From Hyalella azteca (lineage: Eukaryota; Arthropoda; Malacostraca; Amphipoda; Hyalellidae): a stretch of 64,000 nt of DNA. Positions 48,825 through 60,300 of this stretch are shown here, piece after piece. The notes beneath the pieces were generated by a model. The model was not told the origin of the DNA and searched no databases. It was given only the letters and a program-made list of their open reading frames with translations. The stretch is taken from the NCBI RefSeq assembly GCF_000764305.2, contig NW_025934787.1, forward strand, positions 62,001-126,000, in the 5' to 3' direction. Every line of letters starts with the position of its first letter. Within the stretch, counting starts at the first letter, position 1. The translations under genes were made by a program, and so were the position numbers.

Positions 48825-49172
48825 CATCATTTTTTGAAGGCTGAGCGAACTTTTACATCACTCATTCATTTGCTAAAGGCTGAGCAAACTTTCACATCAC
48901 ACCTTCATTCACTGAAGTCAGAGCGAACTTTTACATCACACCTTCATTCACTGAAGACTGAGCGAATTTTTTTATATCACACCTTCATTCACTGAAGACT
49001 GAGCGAATTTTTTTATATCACACCTTCATTCACTGAAGACTGAGCGAACTTTTACATCACACCTTCATTCACTGAAGACTGAGCGAACTTTAACATCACA
49101 CCTTCATTCACTGAAGACTGAGCGAATTTTTTTATATCACACCTTCATTCACTGAAGACTGAGCGAACTTTA
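48825..49172. repeat. about 40-bp tandem array upstream of the Ly6 promoter
   Basis: About nine copies of catcacaccttcattcactg followed by aagactgagcgaacttt(t)a. Units contain ttcactgaa. The array starts roughly 80 bp upstream of the TATA box and could affect regulation (inference). Confidence 0.92.
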
Positions 49173-49689
49173 GTGAACTGCATAACGGTTAGAGGAAAGA
49201 CTCCGTACAATGGGTTTGGGCGATAGAATATGTTTCTTTAAATGAAGGTGTTTTATGCAAGAACTATTTGCAGCCATTAGAGAAAATCTATCTGTCAAAA
49301 ATTTCATTCCCTGCTATAGGTTACGAATTTCTTCAAGAAATTAGTGTTACAAAATTCGCACAAACATCACAGAGTTACATCACAAAATTTCATTTCGCCT
49401 AACTTAAATAATGCAAATGCAAATAATGAAGTATGATATGAGTAATGTTGTTGGTGATATTACTCCATATTAACGGGTAATATGTGCCATCAGACGCACG
49501 CTGCAGGGTTTGGTCGTACATGGCGACTGTACAGTGGACAGACCACCTCCAGGTGTTAGTGTGGTACTCTATAATAAATATTTAGAACCGCCGATTTGCA
49601 GGTCAATCAATTTATTTATAGGCGGGCGTCAACGTCAGTTCAGTCGTGACGAGTGTTTATAGCTGTACCTCGTTGGTAGTTTTTTTTAA

Positions 49690-49790
49690 ATAACCTAACT
49701 TGGTCGCGCTAAAAACATGGATACCAATTACTGTATATTTTAAATGTGACATTGAATAAATACATTTATAAATTCAAAAAAAAAAAAAAA
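49690..49790 (+). mobile_element. retroposed mRNA/LINE 3' end (AATAAA plus poly(A))
   Basis: AATAAA at 49755-49760 is followed 15 nt later by an uninterrupted run of 15 A (49776-49790), the signature of a reverse-transcribed polyadenylated RNA. The upstream body could not be identified and no target duplication was found. Confidence 0.5.
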
Positions 49791-51770
49791 TACCAACCGA
49801 ATCTGAATTAAGCGCTATTTATGATAGTTACTATACTGACCGTGGTAGTGCCTTGAACAATTTTTTATAGCAATGAATTTATTACGTCAATATCAACAGA
49901 AATCAAAATATAATAATAATCAAAAATAAATAAAAACATCGCCAAAAGTTAGAAAGTTTTTTTTCTCTATATATTGTGGTGCATTCTATAGGTAAAGTCT
50001 ACGTTATTTAAAATGACCAACCGCGTAGCGAGCTTAACAGCATTTAAGTATGAATTGATTGCACAACGTTATTGTTCTCACACACGAAGGACGCTTGGAT
50101 GTTACTCATGGGTGCTTCTTACGTGGATTTTGCTTAATGCGTAATTTAGATTAAAATTCATCTTAGCTTCCATCGTTTGTTGATTCGTAATTACGTTGAT
50201 GACGTCACATAATGGCCATTATTGCTGCACTTGCACTCCAATGATAACCATATGCTTGGTTGCTATATGTTAAATTCGGTGCAGCATGAAGTCTTGAAAT
50301 TATCTTTCAAAAATTTAACGTTGAATGAGACATTGCGTACAGTGAAACATCTACGGAATAAAAAAATCTGGATTTTGAAACAACAGCATCGGGTTTTCAC
50401 AAAAATTCTAACGGCAACGAGGGCAGAAGAAAAATTACTTAACGGGAGCTCCATGAGGCAGCTACATGATAAAAAATTTGAATTAATTTAAATAATAAAA
50501 ACACAACTACTTAAAACGGATATCTTGACCGAAAGTTGAAGTCTTCAAGTTTAAAGTCATGCAACCCTTACACCCAGGCAGTATTTCAAGTAGTTTCAAC
50601 CCAGTAATTTAAGTAGAATTTCTCAGATGATGAACCTGTCTGGAGGCGTCGAAAGTTCTGCTGGGCCAGTGCCCACTCAGAGGTTTCGGAAATCTTCTTT
50701 GGTGTGGATGACTCATCCGTTGCGCAAGAACTCGATATATTGTAAGATTTTTCTATACTAATGTCCACGTGTTGCAACTTTGAAATCCCCATTTTCTATG
50801 TTCTCAGGCTTACCTGTTTTATTTATATAGTGTCAGATGCTACCCATAGCATTGAAATATTCAAGTATCATCGATTAAATTCAACACAAAATTTATGCAG
50901 GCAAACACAATTTCACCAAAAAATTTATTACAGAATCAAGAGCACGTCGAATTTTATATGAAGAAGATATATTTTTAGAGGTACTACCTATAAAAATATA
51001 GATTATACAGGTACATTGACTTACCGAGTGGTCTAACAGTCACGAGTCGTTACCGACTATCAAAAGTTAGCGTTCGACGATAACAGGACGGATGTGGCTC
51101 ACATGGCCTTTAGAAAAGTGGACACAAGCAGCCTAACAGGGCGTTGCTTGCGAGAGATTATCTCCTAAGCCTCACTTTATTTATTTCTGGTAGTTTTAAT
51201 GTTCAACAAAAAATACATCGAACATCATCGAAATACAGTATTACGATAAATACATAATGATCTGAAGACATTGTCTCTAGCACATCATCAACTGAAAAGG
51301 AGGGTTTTCGAGCATTTCGGACCGCACAATTTGAAATATTTCATTACAGAATAGAGGAAGGCAGCAAAAATTCAAAGTAAAAAACCAATACAGCTACTAC
51401 TTATTTATTGAACATAAGGAATCATGAACTATAAATATATTGCCAACTATTAGGTGTATTACTTACATCTTTAAAAAATGTATGCATGGCTATTCGAGAG
51501 CTACAGGAATTGATAATCGATTCCTGACATTACATCAAAGTTGACATGACATTTAAATTGCTAAAACTCAGTCACTTTTATGCTCGAAGTCGATCGCTAG
51601 AACGCCATGGCGAACATCTATTGTGATTGCAGCTGAACATCGGAGCAGAAAACTGTCTTCTCGCAGCTTCAATTTAGGAATACCTTTGAATTTCGTCAGC
51701 TCATGGAGAGCGTTACCTCACAGAAATAAGACACTCGGGTGCGTGAGGTGCCCTTAAAACATTGTAGCAA
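49791..51770. other. intergenic/upstream region, nothing recognised
   Basis: Short frames (for example 50222-50491) have no domain features. Confidence 0.4.
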
Positions 51771-51775
51771 TTCAT

Positions 51776-51995
51776 GCACTACAATGACGCGGTACAATGA
51801 CAGCTGTACGATGTAGCAGTACATGCACTACAATGACGCGGTACAATGCCAGACAGTACATGCACTACAATGGCGCGGTACAATGCCAGCTGTACGATGT
51901 AGCAGTACATGCACTACAATGGCGCGGTACAATGCCAGCTGTACGATGCAGTAATATATGCACTGCGATTGCGTGGTACAATGTTGCATCTAATG
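51776..51995. repeat. about 50-bp tandem repeat, four copies
   Basis: gtacatgcactacaatg(a/g)c, gcggtacaatgccagctgta and cgatgtagca units with length variation. Confidence 0.88.
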
Positions 51996-52897
51996 CAATG
52001 CAATGTGACAAGCCACGATTTACTCTGTTGCAACGCCAGCAATAAAATTTTTCTACAATGTTCCGTAAGGATCATGGATGAAGTGTGGCGGATTGTAAAG
52101 CTAGGGCTTGCTATATAATGGAATAAACCCAGGTTCTATAAGTCGGCGATGGATTAAAATGGTTTATTTACACATGGACTTGAAGTATAGACAGGCATAT
52201 GAATGACGAGACACAGATTGAATAGTTCACATGTGATATGGACGCTTGCTGGTGATTGACTGACATAAATGAGAAGAATGGACTAACATTACTTACTAAC
52301 TATACAAGTTACGGGACGATCCCGTATGTTACGGTCGGGCTTCCCAACCGTAAGTTTCCCCGACATGAAGTCCCGTTTTGTGTCTCTTGTAAACTAATCC
52401 TTATGAAATTTTACGAACAATATAGAAAAAATTATTAATTACGTTTATATACTCCCTTTTATTTTCAGGTTTTTCCGAACAGAAATTTGAAATTTTTCTT
52501 TCTATTGTTGCTCCCGATAAAACCGCGAGGTGGAGGCGGCCCACGCATCTCTACACATAAAATTGTAAACTTGTGAACGCACCTAGCCACCTACTCATGT
52601 AACTGTTTAAGGATTATTCTTCCGAGAATCGGAATCAATGAGGAACTTAGAAAAAAGGAGGGAACAGAAGAAAACATAATTAAACTACGCTCGCCATGAG
52701 CAACGGAGAACATTTCATTGTTTTGAAACTGAATTTAAAAAATTAAAAATAACGTCATTTATTTGAAGTTTTATAAACTGTTAGACAATATATCGAATAT
52801 GCGACGGCGGAAAATATGAGTCGATACCAATTATTGCAATTTCGTAGCAGCGTGTGAGCATAGTATAATGAATTATAAAGAACAGTTACTCACTTAC

Positions 52898-52949
52898 CGA
52901 AAGAAATGAGTCCACAAAAGAAAATAGCTGCACAAAATACGGTCTTCAT
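52898..52949 (-). CDS. paralogous Ly6 signal-peptide exon (upstream copy)
   Basis: It encodes MKTVFCAAIFFCGLISF plus one base, then GTAAGTG. Length (52 nt), phase and donor are the same as at 48548-48599, with 11 of 17 residues identical. The 5' UTR also shares agacagcg and nearby blocks. It could be an alternative first exon that splices to the same exons 2 and 3, or the relic of a tandem gene duplication. No second copy of exons 2 and 3 was found in the window. The promoter side is interrupted by the element at 53095. Confidence 0.65.
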
Positions 52950-53094
52950 GACGCTTTTTTTGTTATTAATTTAGTTCGTGTTGTGTGAAGGGAATGACGC
53001 TGTCTATGAACGGACCCACTATCATACAACTTAGATAACAAGCACAGGCACACTGGCCCGTAGCAGCCACTGCCTACTTTTTTTTTTTTACTTT

Positions 53095-53242
53095 TTAGCG
53101 CATTTTCTCATTTATGGAAAAAATTCCCTATTGTGCTCGTCATGTCCGTCCGTCCGTCTCTCCGTGACTTCACGTTTTCGTCGATTTTGAGAAAATGTGC
53201 TCTCTGTCACTCACTGCAGTGAGTGCTGAGTTATATTTTTTA
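53095..53242 (+). mobile_element. CTGTCCGT-core short element, copy 5, in the paralogous promoter
   Basis: ttagcgcattttctcattta through tattgtgctcgtcatgtccg, gacttcacgttttcgtcgat, gagaaaatgtgctctctgtc and actcactgcagtgagtgctg. It separates the 5' UTR of the upstream Ly6 exon from the tgcagtcgcgcc block that in the other copy adjoins the TATA box. Confidence 0.85.
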
Positions 53243-53814
53243 TAGTGCAGTCGCGCCATATCAGTCATATCTGAGGATACTAGTGGTTGCACGACCTCAT
53301 CTAAATTAACCTAACTTCTGTTACTTAAGTCTTCGGCTGCGCTGTGATAAATAATATGTGCTACTCTAGAATTGGTTTTGAAAAAAACTTGACGGCAAGG
53401 TCTTAAAACATTAAAACAGCTATTTGTTTACCAAATTTTGTTGGATCAAGTAGCCACCAAGAAATGTATATCCTGTTTGAGTGTTAAAACCCAATTCATT
53501 CATCCAAAATTTAATCGCTGGAAGGTTATTTACTCTAATTAAGGGGGGAGGGAATACCCTAAAATTTTCGGATTTGGCTTTTCCGGTTTTTAGTCTCATC
53601 TAAAACCTGACATTCTGCCCTATCCAACGGTACCATTGCCATCTCTGTACGTTGATTTATGCTTTCACGACAGATCATGAAAGTGGGGCGGGTGGGGGAG
53701 TTCTTTAACAAATTAGATAGGAGCTAATTCGCTGCCCAGCAGTATATATAAAGTGTTTGCTTGAGGTGCAGCTCAGTAACCCGCCTGGCGTTGTTTGAGT
53801 AAGTACGCATGTAG

Positions 53815-54260
53815 TCGCTCCCACCATCCTTGAGTGGAATCAAGCTCCAGAAACGTTTAGTTTCGTATCCTTGCAACATTGAGTGCCTATGGCGATGCGG
53901 GCGGGACTTAGCCTAGTCGCGCTCTCCCGAACATTCACACTTATTGTCACGGAAAACCTATCTCCTCCTAGAGTTGTGAAGCTACAGCGATGAGACATAT
54001 ACCATTCGATTCGTAAAGACCATACCTAACGAGTAACGAAGCCCCTTTTTTTTAGATTTGTGCTTAGTTTGGATTCAAAGTGGGGGAAGGGGGGAAAATT
54101 TGAAGAAATGAGAAGAAAACGGAAAAATGCGTGTAAAAAACTAAGGCAAAAATAAAAAATCTAGCTTCGTTACTCGATTAGTATGGTCTTTACGCATCGA
54201 ATGATATGCGTCTCAATGTTGTAGCTTGAAAACCCTAGGAGGAGATAGAATTTCTACAGT
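53815..54260 (-). repeat. dispersed repeat copy 2 with foldback right part
   Basis: 53815-54015 is the inverted counterpart of 2330-2545. In addition, 53965-54060 and 54150-54258 form imperfect inverted arms (gtagctt, tcgaatg, ggtctttac, cgttactcg). It is probably an old TIR-bearing element. Related words recur near 45870-45930. Confidence 0.55.
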
Positions 54261-55860
54261 ACCCTCTTTTTTTGTCAGTTTTCTATGAATTTCACGTTTT
54301 CTATTAATTTTTCCGAAAAAATCGCACGAACAATATGTTCTTGCATTTTGGTTTTACATATACATGTGTGAAGTTTCAGAAAGATACGTTAGTAAATGTG
54401 GAAATTTTTTCTGGAGGGTATACGGTATACCCCCCCCATTAGGGGTAAAACTCAATAAAAAGAAACTTATTTATCTCAAAACTGGACGAAATCAAAAACA
54501 TACCTTGTTGTTGATGGGTTGAATATTCAGGTATAAAAATAAATTATCAATATGATGAAGCCGCTGCGAACGAATAGACCGAAGTTTTTAGTCAACCTTC
54601 GGCGTCGTTATATTGAAACGAAATTTGAATAATTTTGATAGGTTAATTTAATTTTGGTTAAGAAATCTTGAAATCTGAGAAAGAATAGGCTTCTTTTACC
54701 TACTGAGTATTCTCAATGTTTCTAACATTTCTAATTTAATTCACAGACCGGCTGTGGAATGACGCGGAGACGAGTGAGGAAGTTGCACAAAACGTACGCT
54801 TTGCGTCTGAGTTTGCCAGCGAGTTGAGGGAAATGTAGAGCTTAGTTTTACTGACGGGTAGCGGCACTACACTCTCGGTCCTACAACCTACTAGCTAAAG
54901 TGACGGAAACCAAGACTTTGAGGTGGGGCAGTCTGAAACTAAGCCAGTGTGTGTCGTCGTCTCTCCTCACTACACTTTCTTAACAAATTAACGAAAAAGA
55001 TCACCTTAATCGCTCCAATTTTCGAGATTGTGGGACAGCCTGACAGGTAAGTGTAGCAGGATGCTCATATTCAGTTTTTTGGAGAAAAACTTGCAGACAT
55101 TTGTAAATTGATAATGAGGGCACCCAAAATTAAGTGTTGACGAATCGGATGCTTATTCCATTACAGTCATAACTAATGTTTTATTGCTCCCATCATGATG
55201 CAGACCTGCCCTGGAAGGGTAAAGAGAAAAATAGAATAACCACCAGTCTTTACTCATCTTACGGCTAAAATTTATTTTAGCATCAGAATTATAGAAGAAG
55301 AACATTGGATTAGTCTGGTGTCCAAGAAACATGGGCGTGACATGCCAAACCCACCCAAATATCGAGCCAACTGTTCGTACATTAAAATGAGGCATAAAAT
55401 TAGTCAAGATAAAATGGAAACTAAAACAAAGCCTTCGAGCTCGAGATGGCAAACCTATGTCATTTTTAACTTAGTATATAAATTAATACATAAAACTAAA
55501 ATATCGCGTAAGATCACCGGTCGCATCGTACGAGTTTGCCTTAAATATTTTCTAGTTTTTAGAGACACTAATCGAATAATTTGTAATGAAGCTACGTTCG
55601 TTATGATGAACACTGTAGTGCAGATAGTCCTCACAGCTGAACACGCTCGCTCTGACCAAACTTTTGTTCACATTTGCTTGCATCTCAGTAGGATAAATCC
55701 TTCTTTATCAAAGATTTGATTACTCTTGGGAACACGTCTACAGTGCTGCGTGGAGTCTGCTCTGCCAACCCACACTGTTTTAAGTTGAGGAAAAAAACAT
55801 TCGTGGATGATGGTACGTAGTGTGAACACGGCGAGACAATAATAGCTTTTCCGAATGCCG
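54261..55860. other. intergenic, nothing recognised
   Basis: Overlapping frames on both strands at 55153-55719 (up to 133 codons) show no recognisable domain, and neither can be preferred. Confidence 0.4.
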
Positions 55861-55868
55861 ATTTTCAT
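55805..55868 (-). pseudogene. doubtful third Ly6-type first exon
   Basis: The minus-strand context cgttacgagg then ATGAAAATC resembles the cgttacgaggc...ATGAAGACC context of the real exon 1, and a tttatatat box lies about 200 nt upstream. The peptide (MKIGIRKSYYCLAVFTLRTI) is a poor signal peptide and no donor sits at the expected place. It may be a decayed third copy or a chance match. Confidence 0.2.
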
Positions 55869-57013
55869 GACAAAAAACCTCGTAACGGTGACCGCGACAT
55901 GTGTACAAAAACTTAGTAGCTTATTAGAGATACAAGAAGAAGATATTCCATTCAGTTGTCACAGGCAGGAGCTGCTACTACAGTACTAGCCAACCGAACT
56001 TTAGTTGAACCTATAGTTCACTACTGTCAGGGATGAACGCCCGCAGCTCCAGGCCAAGACAATATATAAATGAATTTCAGGCAACTGTGCTTCATTTATC
56101 TGACCTACAATGCTGTTTCGAACTCTCCTAGTCATCGTTAGTATAAAAGCCGGTGCAATGGCCATGGATTAAAATAATGAAAAATCACACTTAAAATAGT
56201 TTAGCAACTCACTTTTTGTTAAAATCGTAGCCACACAAACATGATAAAACAGTTTATTAGAAATCACTTTGCTAAAATCGTAATTCCGCAAAGTTAAAAT
56301 ACTTTATTATGCTCAAATTCCGATTAAAACCACTTGATTATACGAGAAGTTCAACACCGTATTGCACAGCATTAATGCATGTAGTTCAGGAGAAGCATTA
56401 ATCCACATACGTGAAACGACAGCAGGGACACTGGTAATAGTCGGCAATACTCGACCAGTTAGCAAAACTAGACTGACAAACTAGTCAGACATCAGGTACT
56501 GTCTAGTCCGCCTTCGTAGCACTGGGCTGACTGCACAGGGCCACGGTCAGCTAACAACTGCCTAACAACTCAACAAGACTTCAGCGACTGCTAATCTCTG
56601 CTAACTACCTCGCGTTCAGTAGCGTACAGGTTCCTCTGCAGTGTGTATGATACGATTACTTGACGCGTGCGTGTCTCTTACATTTTTGTGAAAGATAACA
56701 ATGATTTAACAGATACCACATTTAAAAATCCTACGCGTGAATAATTAAAAGCAAGTAATTTTGGGAGCGACAGTTTCTTGTCGTTCATACAGGTTTCAAG
56801 TGTGATATAGACGAGCAAGAGTCTGAGCGAAATAGGAAAACAATAGTATACAAATCGAACACAACGAATTAATACAACTCTAAAAAACAGAAAAATGAAA
56901 CTCACTGTGAATAATCTAAAAAAAAAGAAACCTGATGTTGTAAATAATCGCTAATTGAGGGTTTCCTAGGACTGCCCATACTTTTGGAACGGAATTAGGA
57001 GGGCTAGGCGGGG

Positions 57014-57216
57014 ACTGGTCGACCCTAGTTATCCTGCATCACAGGGCTAGGTAGGGTCTGATCAAATCTAGTTATCCTGCATCACAGGGCTAGGTGGGGT
57101 CTAGTCGAGCCTAGTTATCCTGCATCACAGGGCTAGGTGGGGTCTAGTCGAGCCTAGTTATCCTACATCACATGGCTAGGTGGGGGTCTAGTCGAGCCTA
57201 GTTATCCTGTTCCTGG
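57014..57216. repeat. 43-bp tandem array carrying the BLMH stop codon (5 copies)
   Basis: ctagttatcctg anchors occur at 57025, 57068, 57111, 57154 and 57198 (spacing 43, 43, 43, 44). On the minus strand the unit reads aggataactaggctcgacta then gaccccacctagccctgtga. The unit nearest the gene encodes the last BLMH residues (RITRLD) and the stop; the rest lie in the 3' UTR. Confidence 0.93.
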
Positions 57217-57313
57217 CGAGGGCCCCCAAGGGGTCCCAGGCTGGCAAGACGGTCACGGGCGTCGTGAAGACGTCGAGCACGTCTTGCGGCACATACTTGC
57301 GGTCCACCACAAC
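57188..57313 (-). CDS. BLMH: BLMH exon H (terminal)
   Basis: Acceptor gacccgcag. It encodes VVVDRKYVPQDVLDVFTTPV, TVLPAWDPLGALA, then RNRITRLD and TAG. Vertebrate BLMH ends shortly after WDPMGALA, so the last eight residues are an extension that comes partly from the 43-bp repeat unit. In BLMH/Gal6 the C-terminal arm lies in the active-site cleft and sets exopeptidase trimming, so the altered end could matter (inference). Confidence 0.93.
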   Translation of the reverse strand, partial: VVVDRKYVPQDVLDVFTTPVTVLPAWDPLGALARNRITRLD

Positions 57314-60300
57314 CTGCGGGTCATACACAACAGCGTTCTAGTGCAAGCGGTCCATGCCTCGTCGGTTACGATGCTTACAATTTACCATGGCCACTTTTGA
57401 ATTTAACTTAGCATGGCGACTTTTTAATTTGATTTAGCATGGCGACCTTAATGGGTCGAAAAAACAGTTGCGAAGGGTCAGAACTATTATATTTTCCCTT
57501 GGGTTGAAATGCTATGAGTCAAATGCTACTAATCGAAACACTTTAACAAAACTTTAAAAATAGTCAAACGACCAATTTTAGGGAAGCGATGACTAATTAT
57601 GAAAGAGCCTTTAATTACGAACGTTTGATAAACTAAAGAAAAAGTTTATATTCTATTACCACCAAATTGTTACTACATCACATCGTTCATAACTACGATA
57701 GAAACCTCATTATTTATCTCTCGTCGTCAAAGAAAGCTATTTCAGTGCACTTCAGTTTCTACTTGTATGCTCTTCGTTAGTAAGCCCATGCTGCATAATT
57801 CTCAGGAATCCACGTGATTTCCTGATGACCGCGCTAAGAACGGACTAGGCAGTTATTACTTAGACAACGTTATGACATCGTTTCTATATCAGAAATTACC
57901 ATGACAGGCCTCGTATGTAGGGTATCAAGTCTTCAGTTCTGGGATTTTTCACTGTAAAAATAATCTAACGTAACATAAAGCCTCAATTAGATGGCATGTT
58001 AGGCATGTCTGAACCAAGAAGCTCGTTTAACAATTTTTGGAGCATAGACCAGGAATAACCATACCTTCAATATTAATAATTCACCGCCAACTGATCAACA
58101 CAGTTCTCACCTCAAAAAATAGACCAGGAATAACCCTAACTTGGAAATAAATAATTCACCGCCAACTGATCAACACAGTTCTCACCTCAAAAAAATAGAC
58201 CAGGAATAACCCTAACTTGGAGATAAATAATTCACCACCAACTGATCAACACATCGCTCACCTCAAAAACAAACTGCTCGAACCAGGGTCTGCTGAGCAC
58301 GTGGTAACCTTTCTCGCCGCGCTCCTCGCCCCAGCTGTTCTCCACCCGCCACTTGACAGGGAGGGCGTCCGCCTCCTTCTCTGGCGCGCCATCGTCAACT
58401 TCGTTGCTCTGTAGATGATTAAATTCACTTTCTGTTCTGGAGTATTCACGATTTGAATACATACATAAATATTAACAATAAATACTTACAAATTATAACA
58501 TTATGATAATACAATTCTGCGGCTGGAAATAAATTTTCAAAGTCTTTATTAAATCAAGACGGAGATGGTGAGGGCATACCCATGGTCACCCAGCGCTTTA
58601 TGTATGAGAAGAGCAGAACACGAGTGTTGATGAAGAAAAGAAGCAACTGATTTCGTTCAGGATAATACGGGAGTATAACTAAAATATGAATTATTCCTGG
58701 CATCAGAGGGCAAGGGTGGAGGGCAAGGGTGGAGGGCACGAGTATTAGAGAGATCCGAAAAATAAGAGAGGGAGACCAAGAAGACAACCATCTCGATGGG
58801 AGTATTGCATGAAGCAAGGAGAGATGTAAGGGCAGAGGAGAAAAGGAAGCCCCCACCCTAAACTTGAATGCCCTTAGAAGCTGCAATGGAGCAATGGAAA
58901 CAGAGCCTCTGCTCAGCAGCAACTCATTTACGAGGACTGCTCGCAAATACGAGCGCTGCTCGCAAATACGAGCGCTGCTCGCAAATACGAGCGCTGCTCG
59001 CAAATACGAGCGCTGCTCGCAAATACGAGCGCTGCTCGCAATTACGGTGCAGCCGAGCAACAAGTGACGCAGTAACGGCGGCATGGGCCGATTTGTGGCG
59101 TTTTGATCGAGAAGAAAATGCACCTAAATTGCAGCGACAAAGAAAGAACACAGATTTGGTTGACATAAATGTCACAAGTAACTCATCAAGTCGGAAGCAA
59201 ATAAACGATGCTTCCTAGTAACAAGACTTTAAAAAAAAACTCATTGAAAGTGAAAATTTCTATGTTAATCTTCGTCTAAGCGACGAAATAAATGCACTTC
59301 ATATCCAGATGACAAAAATCGAGAGTTTCCATCAAAAGACAGTGTTGCAGATCCGGTCCCAAGTAAAACATTTAGAATGTGAAGCAACATAGGTGTGCAA
59401 AACATGGATTATCATTGAGAGTGAATATTGAGAGCGCCTACAGGCTGGAAGTGGCAGGCTGTGAAGGTCATGGCGTGCGTCATCTGGGAGTCGCCATAGA
59501 AGAGGCGCTCAGCTTTGTTCAAGCCTTTGTTCACATCCACGCCCAGCAGACGTCGGTAGTCGAACCTGGTGGCCACGTCCATATTATTCCTTCATCATCA
59601 TTGTTGTTATAAATTATTATTATTATTATTGAATATTTAATCTTGAAGTCTGGAACAATCCGAACTTCCAGGGTGCTTCACATATTGTTACATACTACTT
59701 CTTATAACGAGTCATCACAAACACCCTGAGGAATGGAAGCAAGCATAGAAATTGAGATAGTGTAGCAAAGGGCAATTAAATTTCTATAATAATGATCTAC
59801 CTTATCATATAAATATCATCGCAATATTCGTGTACAATTCAGACTCACGCCTCCGTGTCCTGAATGCCTAATTTTCTAACGAAGCCTTTATCAACCTCGC
59901 TGCCAAACCAGACAGCCTCTCCATCTCTGATGCTGTCGCCCGACACCTGCACACAGCATAGTAATCAAGTCAATCATCAGCACCTGATAATGATGAAAAT
60001 GATGATACCCAAACTTCTCTCCTAAGTCAAGCAATCGACCTTGCTACAACACCACGGGTCTACAGAAATGCTTGAGAGATAATGAGATAAAGGAGTATTT
60101 ATCTAGAGCATTGCTAATTGGGGGCTACCTTCATAAGGGTCTATGGGCTATGTTGTAGAGCTACCTTCATAAGGGTCTATGGGCTATGTTGTAGAGCTAC
60201 CTTCATAAGGGTCTCTATAGGCTGGTTGTTGTAGAGCTACCTTCATAAGGGTCTCTATGGGCTGGTTGTTGTAGAGCTACCTTCATAAGGGTCTCTATGG

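Noticed and set aside
50222..50491. 89-codon frame upstream of the Ly6 exons
   Set aside because: No signal peptide, domain or splice partner recognised.
55153..55719. Overlapping frames of 99 and 133 codons
   Set aside because: Antisense to each other, no motif on either; cannot choose one and neither resembles a known family.
58554..59218. Frames of up to 189 codons around the 19-bp array
   Set aside because: Array translations within a BLMH intron; both strands open.
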